Source: JAFMPW01 sp041743085 (GTDB taxonomy: Bacteria > Bacteroidota > Bacteroidia > Flavobacteriales > Flavobacteriaceae). From it: a DNA stretch of 64,000 nucleotides. Positions 18,424-26,195 of the stretch are shown here, one piece after another. The DNA lies in contig JBGTNL010000102.1 of assembly GCA_041743085.1 (NCBI GenBank), positions 1 through 64,000 on the forward strand. Reading direction: 5' to 3'. How positions within the stretch are numbered: position 1 is the first letter of the stretch; each line of letters starts with the position of its first letter. The notes beneath the pieces are model-generated. The model saw only the letters and a list, made by a program, of their open reading frames with translations, was not told where the DNA came from and did no database searches. The translations under genes were made by a program, and so were the position numbers.

Positions 18424-20829
18424 ATGAACAAGCATATAAATAAAGTTGCGGTAATTGGCTCCGGAATCATGGGGAGCGGCATTGCCACTCATTTTGCCAA
18501 CATTGGGGTGGAGGTTCTGTTGCTGGATATTGTACCCAGGGAACTTAATGAAAAGGAGAAGGCTAAAAGTATAAGAATGGAGGACACTATCTTCCGGAAC
18601 CGCCTTGTGAATGAAGCGCTGGCAGCGGCTTTAAAATCCAAGCCCTCCCCTATTTACCATAAGGATTTTGCAAACCGCATCACTACCGGAAATCTTGAAG
18701 ATGATATTGCGAAGGTTGCCGGTGTAGATTGGATCATTGAAGTGGTGGTAGAACGATTGGACATTAAAAAACAGGTTTTTGAGAACCTTGAAAAATATAG
18801 GGCCCCGGGCACTTTGATCACTACAAATACCTCCGGGATCCCTATTAAATTCATGAGCGAAGGTAGAAGTGAGGATTTTCAGGAGCATTTCTGTGGTACG
18901 CATTTCTTTAATCCCGCTCGTTATTTAAAACTATTTGAGATAATCCCCGGTCCCAAGACATCCAGGGAAGTACTCGATTTTCTTGAAAGCTACGGCGAGC
19001 AGTATTTGGGTAAAACCTCGGTCGTTGCGAAGGACACCCCGGCATTCATCGGCAACCGTATCGGTATTTTCAGTATTCAGAGCCTTTTCCACATGGTTAA
19101 GGATATGGATATGACTGTTGAGGAAGTAGATAAGCTCACAGGGCCGGTTATCGGCCGGCCTAAATCCGCAACCTTCCGCACTGTTGATGTAGTGGGACTC
19201 GATACCCTGGTACACGTCGCCAATGGTATTTATGAGAACTGTCCTGATGATGAGCGTCATGAACTCTTCAAACTACCGGATTTTATCCGGACCATGGTGG
19301 ACAACAAATGGCTCGGCAGCAAAACAGGTCAGGGATTTTATAAGAAAGTTACAGGTAAAGACGGTAAAAGCGATATTCTTACCCTGGATCTGGATACCAT
19401 GGAATACCGCTCTAAGAAAAGCGCCAAGTTCGGTACCCTGGAACAAACAAAAACGGTAGATAGCGTTATCGACCGGTTCCGGATATTGGTCAATGGCAAA
19501 GATAAGGCCGGAGAATTTTATCGGAAGAGTTTCGGTGCCTTGTTTGCATATGTCTCCCATCGTATTCCCGAAATAACGGATGAACTGTATAAAATAGACG
19601 ATGCCATGAAGGCCGGTTTCGGCTGGGAACATGGCCCTTTTCAAATCTGGGATGCCATAGGGCTGGACAAAGGACTTGAGTTGATCGATTCGGAAGGTCA
19701 AACCCCGGCTCCCTGGGTAAAGGAGATGAAGGATTCAGGAATAACCGCGTTTTACACCGTGAAGGAGGGCGCAACTTATTTTTACGATATCCTTAAAAAG
19801 GCCATGGAGAAAGTACCCGGTCAGGATGCCTTTATTATCCTGGACAACATTCGTAAATCCAAGGAGGTATTTAAAAACGCGGGGGTAGTTGTAGAGGATC
19901 TTGGCGATGGGATCCTGAATGTAGAATTCCAATCCAAGATGAATACCATCGGCGCGGATGTGTTGGCAGGATTGAACAAGGCTGTAGACCTTGCGGAAAA
20001 AAACCATCAGGGGTTAGTAGTAGGGAATCAGGCGGCTAATTTCTCCGTTGGGGCGAACATCGGAATGATATTCATGATGGCCGTAGAACAGGAATATGAT
20101 GAATTGAACATGGCCGTTAAAATGTTTCAGGATACCATGATGCGTATGCGTTATTCTGCCATACCCACTGTGGCTGCACCCCACGGCATGTGTTTGGGGG
20201 GAGGCTGTGAATTATCGCTTCATGCCGATAAAGTGGTCGCTGCAACTGAAACCTATATGGGTCTGGTAGAGTTTGGTGTTGGGGTCATACCTGGCGGTGG
20301 GGGATCAAAGGAGATGGCCTTAAGAGCCTCCGACACCTTTAGAAAAAACGATGTGGAGCTTAACGTTCTCCAGGAATATTTCCTCACTATCGGAATGGCA
20401 AAAGTATCTACTTCCGCATACGAAGCTTATGACCTGGGTCTGCTCCAAAAAGGAAAAGATATTGTCGTTGTAAATAAAGACAGGCAGATAGCCACGGCCA
20501 AAGCCCATGCCCTGCTTTTAGCCGAGGCAGGCTACACTCAACCCATCGGAAGAAAAGATGTAAAAGTATTGGGTAAGCAGGCTTTGGGAATGTTTCTGGT
20601 AGGAACTGATTCCATGGAAGCGGGGCACTACATTTCTGAACACGATAAGAAAATTGCCAACAAATTGGCCTATGTGATGGCGGGGGGAGATCTGTCCGAA
20701 GCCAGTTATGTCAGCGAGCAATATCTATTGGATTTGGAACGGGAAGCATTTTTATCGCTCTGCACAGAGCGCAAAACCCTGGAGAGGATACAGCATATGT
20801 TAAAGACTGGAAAGCCTCTTAGAAACTAG
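18424..20829 (+). CDS. fadN: 3-hydroxyacyl-CoA dehydrogenase/enoyl-CoA hydratase, FadN type
   Basis: An 801-residue bifunctional beta-oxidation enzyme. The NAD-binding dehydrogenase domain comes first (VAVIGSGIMGSGIATHFANI at about 8-27; family block GTHFFNPARYLKLFEIIPG) and the enoyl-CoA hydratase-like domain last (HGMCLGGGCELSLHADKVV near 590, then GVGVIPGGGG). This order is opposite to E. coli FadB and matches Bacillus FadN. It hydrates enoyl-CoA and oxidises the 3-hydroxyacyl-CoA. It is coupled to marR by a 4-base gap. The stop codon lies inside the CTAG-rich arm that precedes the four-helix-bundle gene, so the last residues (LRN) may have been set by an insertion. Confidence 0.93.
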   Translation: MNKHINKVAVIGSGIMGSGIATHFANIGVEVLLLDIVPRELNEKEKAKSIRMEDTIFRNRLVNEALAAALKSKPSPIYHKDFANRITTGNLEDDIAKVAGVDWIIEVVVERLDIKKQVFENLEKYRAPGTLITTNTSGIPIKFMSEGRSEDFQEHFCGTHFFNPARYLKLFEIIPGPKTSREVLDFLESYGEQYLGKTSVVAKDTPAFIGNRIGIFSIQSLFHMVKDMDMTVEEVDKLTGPVIGRPKSATFRTVDVVGLDTLVHVANGIYENCPDDERHELFKLPDFIRTMVDNKWLGSKTGQGFYKKVTGKDGKSDILTLDLDTMEYRSKKSAKFGTLEQTKTVDSVIDRFRILVNGKDKAGEFYRKSFGALFAYVSHRIPEITDELYKIDDAMKAGFGWEHGPFQIWDAIGLDKGLELIDSEGQTPAPWVKEMKDSGITAFYTVKEGATYFYDILKKAMEKVPGQDAFIILDNIRKSKEVFKNAGVVVEDLGDGILNVEFQSKMNTIGADVLAGLNKAVDLAEKNHQGLVVGNQAANFSVGANIGMIFMMAVEQEYDELNMAVKMFQDTMMRMRYSAIPTVAAPHGMCLGGGCELSLHADKVVAATETYMGLVEFGVGVIPGGGGSKEMALRASDTFRKNDVELNVLQEYFLTIGMAKVSTSAYEAYDLGLLQKGKDIVVVNKDRQIATAKAHALLLAEAGYTQPIGRKDVKVLGKQALGMFLVGTDSMEAGHYISEHDKKIANKLAYVMAGGDLSEASYVSEQYLLDLEREAFLSLCTERKTLERIQHMLKTGKPLRN

Positions 20830-20854
20830 ATGGCTAGAACCTAGAGACTAGACT
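20826..20854. repeat. left CTAG-rich arm of the four-helix-bundle unit
   Basis: Four CTAG tetramers lie in 29 bases, starting in the fadN stop codon and ending just before the next start codon. The arm shares CTAGATG, CTAGAA and ACTAGACT in order with 39820-39840, and is an imperfect inverted match of 21216-21250. Confidence 0.5.
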
Positions 20855-20855
20855 A

Positions 20856-21215
20856 ATGGCAAGACATAATTTCAAAAAACTGAAAATTTGGCAAGAAAGT
20901 ATGAAGTTAGTTAGTGAAAGTTATGCGATGACAAAAATGTTTCCGAACTCGGAAAGATATAATCTGATAAGTCAAATGAATAATTGTGCCGTCTCAATTC
21001 CCTCCAATATTTCTGAAGGATCCAGCAAAAGTACAGATCGGCACTTTAAAAAATATCTGGAAAGCAGCCTAGGTTCCGCATTTGAATGGGAAACTCAACT
21101 GATAGTATCTTTTAATGAAAGTTATATTGGCAAAGAAAGATTTGACGAATTGGAAGATAAAATTTTACAGATTCAAAAAATGATAGGCTCATTTATGGAT
21201 AATCTGGGAGATTAG
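20856..21215 (+). CDS. four-helix-bundle protein (23S rRNA intervening-sequence family)
   Basis: A 119-residue all-helical protein of the S23/23S-rRNA-IVP family: start MARHNFKKLKIWQESMKLVSE, middle SQMNNCAVSIPSNISEGSSKS, end FDELEDKILQIQKMIGSF. The structure is known for the family but the cellular role is not. It is wedged between fadN and fadA, a place with no functional logic. CTAG-rich arms bound it on both sides, and a decayed relative stands in the next gap of the same operon (22501-22700). The reading is that it arrived by insertion. Confidence 0.92.
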   Translation: MARHNFKKLKIWQESMKLVSESYAMTKMFPNSERYNLISQMNNCAVSIPSNISEGSSKSTDRHFKKYLESSLGSAFEWETQLIVSFNESYIGKERFDELEDKILQIQKMIGSFMDNLGD

Positions 21216-21250
21216 TGGTCTATGCTCTAGACTCTGATAATCTAGTGTCT
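21216..21250. repeat. right CTAG-rich arm of the four-helix-bundle unit
   Basis: Begins immediately after the gene's stop codon and contains TCTAGACTCT and ATCTAGTGTCT. Its pattern is an imperfect reverse complement of the left arm at 20826-20854. TCTAGACTCT is also found in the gene-free copy at 39876-39885. Confidence 0.45.
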
Positions 21251-21274
21251 TAAATAGTAAATACGAATAAAGTG

Positions 21275-22468
21275 ATGAACAAAACTGCGTACATAGTAAA
21301 AGCCTACCGAACAGCGGTGGGGAAGGCGCCAAGAGGATTATTCAGGTTTAAGAGACCGGATGAACTCGCCGCGGAGACGATTGAGTACATGATGAAAGAG
21401 GTGCCGCAATTGGATAAGAAACGAATAGATGATGTCATCGTTGGGAATGCCATGCCCGAAGCGGAGCAAGGTTTAAATATGGCCCGATTGATTTCCTTGA
21501 TGGGCCTCGAAATTGAGGATGTTCCGGGTGTAACCGTAAACCGCTACTGCGCTTCGGGGATCGAAACCATTGGCATAGCTACTGCCAAGATCCAGTCCGG
21601 AATGGCAGATTGTATTATCGCCGGGGGGGCTGAAAGTATGAGCTATATTCCTATGGGAGGTTACAAACCCACTCCGGATTATGAAACCGCTAAGGAAGGG
21701 CACGAAGATTATTATTGGGGCATGGGCCTGACAGCCGAGGCTGTGGCAAAACAGTTTAATGTGTCCAGGGAAGATCAGGATGATTTTGCCTATAACTCGC
21801 ACATGAAAGCGCTGAAAGCCCAAAGTGAAGACAGGTTTCAGGATCAGATCGCCCCTATCGAAGTGGAACATACCTACGTCAATAGTGAAGGAAAGAAAGA
21901 AACGGAAAGTTATACCGTTCGTAAAGATGAGGGGCCGCGTGCGGATACCTCCAAAGAGGCATTGGCAAAATTACGGCCTGTATTTGCTGCGGACGGAAGT
22001 GTAACGGCGGGTAATTCTTCGCAGATGAGTGATGGAGCTGCATTTGTTCTGCTTATGAGCGAGGATATGGTAAAGGAATTTAATCTGGAACCTATTGCCC
22101 GATTAGTGAATTATGCCGCGGCCGGAGTTGAACCGAGAATTATGGGAATTGGGCCTGTCAAGGCAATTCCCAAAGCCCTAAAGCAAGGTGGATTAAAACA
22201 AGGTGACATAGAACTGATTGAACTGAATGAAGCTTTCGCTTCCCAATCCCTGGCTGTGATCCGTGAATTGGACCTTAATCCGGACATCGTGAATGTCAAC
22301 GGCGGTGCCATTGCCCTGGGACATCCGTTGGGTTGTACGGGAGCTAAACTGTCCGTTCAGCTCTTTGACGAAATGCGTAAGCGAAATATGAAAGGGAAAT
22401 ATGGAATGGTAACGATGTGCGTAGGTACGGGGCAGGGCGCAGCAGGGATCTATGAGTTTTTGAACTAG
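21275..22468 (+). CDS. fadA: acetyl-CoA C-acyltransferase (3-ketoacyl-CoA thiolase)
   Basis: A thiolase of about 397 residues performing the last, thiolytic step of beta-oxidation. The nucleophile is in VNRYCASGIETIGIA (Cys92). GGAIALGHPLGCTGAKL carries the histidine, and MCVGTGQGAAGIYEF near the C-terminus supplies the second cysteine. The longest frame begins with a GTG directly before the ATG at 21275; the ATG is the better start. It lies between fadN and fadE as in the Bacillus fadNAE operon, but is split from its neighbours by one intact and one decayed four-helix-bundle gene. Confidence 0.95.
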   Translation: MNKTAYIVKAYRTAVGKAPRGLFRFKRPDELAAETIEYMMKEVPQLDKKRIDDVIVGNAMPEAEQGLNMARLISLMGLEIEDVPGVTVNRYCASGIETIGIATAKIQSGMADCIIAGGAESMSYIPMGGYKPTPDYETAKEGHEDYYWGMGLTAEAVAKQFNVSREDQDDFAYNSHMKALKAQSEDRFQDQIAPIEVEHTYVNSEGKKETESYTVRKDEGPRADTSKEALAKLRPVFAADGSVTAGNSSQMSDGAAFVLLMSEDMVKEFNLEPIARLVNYAAAGVEPRIMGIGPVKAIPKALKQGGLKQGDIELIELNEAFASQSLAVIRELDLNPDIVNVNGGAIALGHPLGCTGAKLSVQLFDEMRKRNMKGKYGMVTMCVGTGQGAAGIYEFLN

Positions 22469-22500
22469 TAAGGATAGACCGTAGAGATAAAAAAAATAGC

Positions 22501-22700
22501 GTGAAACACAATTTCAAAAAGCTTAAAATCCGGGAAGAAGCAATGGCTTTGGTAGAGAACACGTCTGAAATAGTTCGCTTATTCACAGATTTTGAAAGGT
22601 TTATGTTTCAGTAATCACGTTTGAGTCTTTAGAAAATAAAATATAACAATTACAACAAACAATCTCAGGATTTCAGGATAGACTAAATTCTTCATCTTGA
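22501..22700 (+). pseudogene. decayed second four-helix-bundle gene
   Basis: From a GTG at 22501 the frame gives KHNFKKLKIREEAMALVE and ends at a stop at 22612. This matches the start of the intact copy (RHNFKKLKIWQESMKLVS). From 22614, in another frame, ITFESLENKI-stop-QLQQTISGFQDRLNSS matches its C-terminus (FDELEDKILQIQKMIGSF). About 60 central residues, including the SIPSNISEG block, are deleted, so this is a dead copy with a deletion, a frameshift and an internal stop. It lies between fadA and fadE. Confidence 0.85.
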
Positions 22701-22726
22701 TTCCTGATTCTTAAATCTTAACCAAT

Positions 22727-24538
22727 ATGAATACAGAAGTAATAAATAAGGATATCCTGCGAGGTGGGCAATTCCTGGTAAAAGAAACTAATTGCGAAGA
22801 TATTTTTACGCTCGAGGACTTGTCCGAAGAGCAACAAATGATGCGAGATAGCACAAAAGAATTTGCGGACAGGGAATTATGGGCGCATTGGGAACGCTTT
22901 GAAAAAAAGGACTATGGCTATACTGAAGAATGTCTGCGCAAGGCAGGTGAGCTTGGCCTTTTGAGTGTTGCAGTTCCTGAATCCTATGGCGGCATGGGCA
23001 TGGGTTTCGTATCAACCATGCTTGTCTGCGACTATATTTCGGGCGTAACCGGCTCCTTCAGTACCGCTTTCGGAGCACATACGGGTATTGGAACAATGCC
23101 GATTACCTTGTACGGAACAGAAGAGCAAAAGAAAAAATACGTGCCAAAACTTGCTTCGGGCGAGTGGTTCGGCGCTTATTGCCTGACAGAACCCGGTGCG
23201 GGATCCGACGCCAATTCGGGGAAAACCAAAGCGGTGTTGTCCGAGGATGGTACCTACTATAGTATTTCCGGTCAGAAAATGTGGATCTCTAATGCCGGTT
23301 TCTGTGACCTTTTTATCGTCTTCGCCCGAATTGAGGACGACAAAAATATTACAGGATTCATTGTGGAGAACGATGCCGAAAATGGGATTACATTTGGTGA
23401 CGAGGAAAAGAAATTAGGTATCCACTCCTCCTCTACCCGCCAGGTATTTTTTAGTGACACCAAAGTTCCTGTTGAAAATATGTTGACAGAACGGGGGAAT
23501 GGTTTTAAAATTGCTATGAATGCCCTGAATATCGGCAGAATTAAATTGGCAGCAGCTTGTTTGGAAGCCCAGCGCAGGATCATCAATCAGGGAGTTATCT
23601 ACGCCAATGAACGGCTACAATTTAAAACACCTATTATAAATTTTGGTGCGATCAAAGCCAAAATTGCTCAAATGGCCACCAACGCATATGCCGGAGAAGC
23701 TGCCTGTTACAGGGCTGCCAAAAATATTGAAGACAGGATTAATATAAGACTAAGCGAAGGTAATTCCCATCAGGAAGCAGAACTGAAAGGTGTTGAGGAA
23801 TATGCAATCGAATGCTCCCTCCTTAAAGTAGCGGTTTCCGAGGATCTGCAATATACATCCGATGAAGGTGTTCAGATATTCGGAGGCATGGGCTTTAGTG
23901 CTGAAGCTCCTATGGAAAAAGCGTGGAGAGACGCCCGTATATCCAGGATCTATGAAGGAACCAATGAGATCAACCGCATGCTTGCCGTTGGAATGCTGGT
24001 TAAAAAAGGCATGAAAGGTCATTTAGACCTTTTAGGACCCGCGACTAAAGTCGGGGAAGAACTGATGGGTATCCCATCTTTTGATGCCCCGGACTTCTCT
24101 GAACTTTTTGCAGAGGAAAAGGATCTGTTGGCGCGACTTAAAAAAGTGTTCCTGATGATCGCCGGAAGCGCAGTACAAAAATTTGGTCCCGACCTGGAGA
24201 AACACCAGCAGGTACTGCTTGCCGCCTCGGATATACTGATAGAGGTTTACATGGCAGAATCCACGATTCTCCGTGCTGAGAAAAATGCAAAGCGTTTCGG
24301 AAAAGATGCGCAGGAAGTGCAGATCGCCATGTCCCGGTTGTATTTATACGATGCCGTGGACATTATTATTAGAAGGGGAAAGGAAGCGATCGTTTCATTT
24401 ACTGAAGGCGATGAGCAACGGATGCTGCTTATGGGTCTCAAGCGTTTTACAAAATATGCAAATCTACCCAATGTCGCAGCCCTCCGCACTCAGATAGCCG
24501 ATAGAGTGGCAACGGACAACAGGTACACTTTTGACTAA
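22727..24538 (+). CDS. fadE: acyl-CoA dehydrogenase, FadE type
   Basis: A 603-residue FAD-dependent acyl-CoA dehydrogenase, the first oxidation of beta-oxidation. Conserved blocks are YCLTEPGAGSDANSGKTKA (FAD and substrate binding, about 155-175), GQKMWISNAGFCDLFIVFAR, GGMGFSAEAPMEKAWRDARI and RIYEGTNEINRML with the likely catalytic base Glu410. An extra C-terminal helical region (about 450-600) is typical of the long-chain VLCAD/Bacillus FadE-like group. It is the last gene of the marR-fadN-fadA-fadE operon. Electrons would go to ETF, which is not encoded in the window. Confidence 0.95.
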   Translation: MNTEVINKDILRGGQFLVKETNCEDIFTLEDLSEEQQMMRDSTKEFADRELWAHWERFEKKDYGYTEECLRKAGELGLLSVAVPESYGGMGMGFVSTMLVCDYISGVTGSFSTAFGAHTGIGTMPITLYGTEEQKKKYVPKLASGEWFGAYCLTEPGAGSDANSGKTKAVLSEDGTYYSISGQKMWISNAGFCDLFIVFARIEDDKNITGFIVENDAENGITFGDEEKKLGIHSSSTRQVFFSDTKVPVENMLTERGNGFKIAMNALNIGRIKLAAACLEAQRRIINQGVIYANERLQFKTPIINFGAIKAKIAQMATNAYAGEAACYRAAKNIEDRINIRLSEGNSHQEAELKGVEEYAIECSLLKVAVSEDLQYTSDEGVQIFGGMGFSAEAPMEKAWRDARISRIYEGTNEINRMLAVGMLVKKGMKGHLDLLGPATKVGEELMGIPSFDAPDFSELFAEEKDLLARLKKVFLMIAGSAVQKFGPDLEKHQQVLLAASDILIEVYMAESTILRAEKNAKRFGKDAQEVQIAMSRLYLYDAVDIIIRRGKEAIVSFTEGDEQRMLLMGLKRFTKYANLPNVAALRTQIADRVATDNRYTFD

Positions 24539-24662
24539 TTCAGATTAGATCTTTTGTGAGACAGAAGGAAAAGCCGACCGCCAGTTGGGGGATGGTTTTT
24601 TTGCACTTCATTTTAGGGTATGCGAAACTGGAAATACATTCCATAGCGGGCCTGCATATTAA

Positions 24663-24693
24663 TTTGCCACAATACCAAATACCCGCTAAATTT
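24663..24693 (+). promoter_or_regulatory. promoter of the PLP decarboxylase gene
   Basis: TTTG at 24663-24666, a 19-base spacer and TAAATTTA at 24686-24693 match the Bacteroidota TTTG-N19-TAnnTTTG form except for the last base. It ends only 5 bases before the start codon, which would make the mRNA almost leaderless. Confidence 0.55.
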
Positions 24694-24698
24694 ACGGC

Positions 24699-26147
24699 AT
24701 GAGCACTGAACTTCTTAAAACGGTCTATTCTTCTGAAAATTTCAGAGCGGCCGGACATGAATTAATCGATGAATTAGCCGATCATCTGTATGGCACCCTT
24801 AATGAAAAAGCGCCGAAGGTTATCCAATGGAAAACCCCGGAAGATGAACATCTGTTCTGGAAGGAATATCTCAAAAAAGGTTCGAAAAACAAGCTTTTCC
24901 CTACCATTCTTGAGCACACCACCCATGTACATCATCCAAAATGCATAGGACATCAGGTCTGTCCCCCAGCGCCGATGGCTTCCCTGGCCGGACTTATCAG
25001 TTCTCTGCTCAATAACGGAATGGCAGTCTACGAGATGGGAATGGCCCCTTCGGCCATAGAACGTATTATCACTGACTTGTTATGTGAAAAAATTGGGTAC
25101 GACCCCAATTCGAGAGGGTTTTTAACTTCAGGAGGTAGCCTGGCAAATCTTACCGCCTTGCTGGCAGCCAGAAAAGTAAAGGGTACTTTTGATAAAAGAA
25201 ATAAAGGACAGGCACAACGGCTGGGTATAATGGTATGTGAAGAAGCGCATTACTGTATAGACCGTGCAGCCAGGATCATGGGTCTGGAAGAAACCGGAAT
25301 TATTAAAATTCCGGTCACAAATGATTTTAAACTGGATCATTCCGTTTTAGAGTCATATTACGAAAAAGCGAAGGATTCCGGTATCCGGGTTTTCGCGGTG
25401 ATTGGAAGTGCTCCCACCACCGCCACCGGGATTTACGATGATCTTGAAAAGCTTGCGGATTTTAGCGAAAGACATCAATTGTGGTTTCATGTAGACGCAG
25501 CCCACGGCGGTGCGGCAATATTTTCACCGAAATATCAACATACCGTAAGGGGAATCTCCCGAGCGGACTCAGTGGCTATTGATGGTCATAAAATGATGAT
25601 GATGCCTGTCATTACGACGGCTTTACTTTTTAAAAATGGAAATTTTTCCTATTCAACTTTTAGTCAAAAGGCCGATTATCTCTTAATACAATCCCAGGGA
25701 GAGGACTGGTATAATCTGGCGAAACGGACCTTTGAATGCACCAAAACCATGATGGGCATTCAATGGTACACCTTGCTGAAATTATACGGAGAGAAAATTT
25801 TTGACGAATATGTGACCACCTTGTATGACCTGGGATATGAATTTGGGGAGATCATCAAAAAGGACCATCATTTTGAACTTGCCATAACTCCCAAGTCTAA
25901 CATTGTTTGTTTCCGATATGTTGATGACGCTCTGGATATTACGAGCTTAAATAAGCTGAATAAGCAGGTGCGACAACAACTTATAGAGGAGGGCAAATTT
26001 TATATTGTACAAACGACCTTACGAAATAGGCATTATTTACGTACAACCATTATGAATCCGTTCACTACAGCGCTACATTTCCGGGAACTCTTGCGAAATA
26101 TCAGGAACAAGGTGGATGTGATCAGGCGAATTGAATTCAGCACTTAA
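24699..26147 (+). CDS. PLP-dependent group II decarboxylase
   Basis: A 482-residue PLP enzyme of the aromatic-L-amino-acid/glutamate/2,4-diaminobutyrate decarboxylase fold. GFLTSGGSLANLTALLAAR binds the cofactor phosphate, HVDAAHGGAAIF holds the pyridine-ring Asp266, and VAIDGHKMMMMP carries the Schiff-base Lys298. The N-terminal substrate-channel motif HHPKCIGHQVCPPAPMASL (about 77-95) is of the decarboxylase type. It decarboxylates an amino acid; which one (aromatic, glutamate or diaminobutyrate) cannot be told from motifs. It is monocistronic and faces the GH15 gene tail to tail. Confidence 0.88.
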   Translation: MSTELLKTVYSSENFRAAGHELIDELADHLYGTLNEKAPKVIQWKTPEDEHLFWKEYLKKGSKNKLFPTILEHTTHVHHPKCIGHQVCPPAPMASLAGLISSLLNNGMAVYEMGMAPSAIERIITDLLCEKIGYDPNSRGFLTSGGSLANLTALLAARKVKGTFDKRNKGQAQRLGIMVCEEAHYCIDRAARIMGLEETGIIKIPVTNDFKLDHSVLESYYEKAKDSGIRVFAVIGSAPTTATGIYDDLEKLADFSERHQLWFHVDAAHGGAAIFSPKYQHTVRGISRADSVAIDGHKMMMMPVITTALLFKNGNFSYSTFSQKADYLLIQSQGEDWYNLAKRTFECTKTMMGIQWYTLLKLYGEKIFDEYVTTLYDLGYEFGEIIKKDHHFELAITPKSNIVCFRYVDDALDITSLNKLNKQVRQQLIEEGKFYIVQTTLRNRHYLRTTIMNPFTTALHFRELLRNIRNKVDVIRRIEFST

Positions 26148-26195
26148 AAAGTAATGCTATCCTTAACCGGGCCTTAAAGCAGATAGGAGCAGACT

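Noticed and set aside
20856..21215. Four-helix-bundle gene as an Avd-type accessory of a diversity-generating retroelement
   Set aside because: No reverse transcriptase and no template/variable repeat pair are present nearby.
24540..24600. Hairpin-like text followed by a T-run after fadE
   Set aside because: The stem is broken by several mismatches, so I could not support a terminator.
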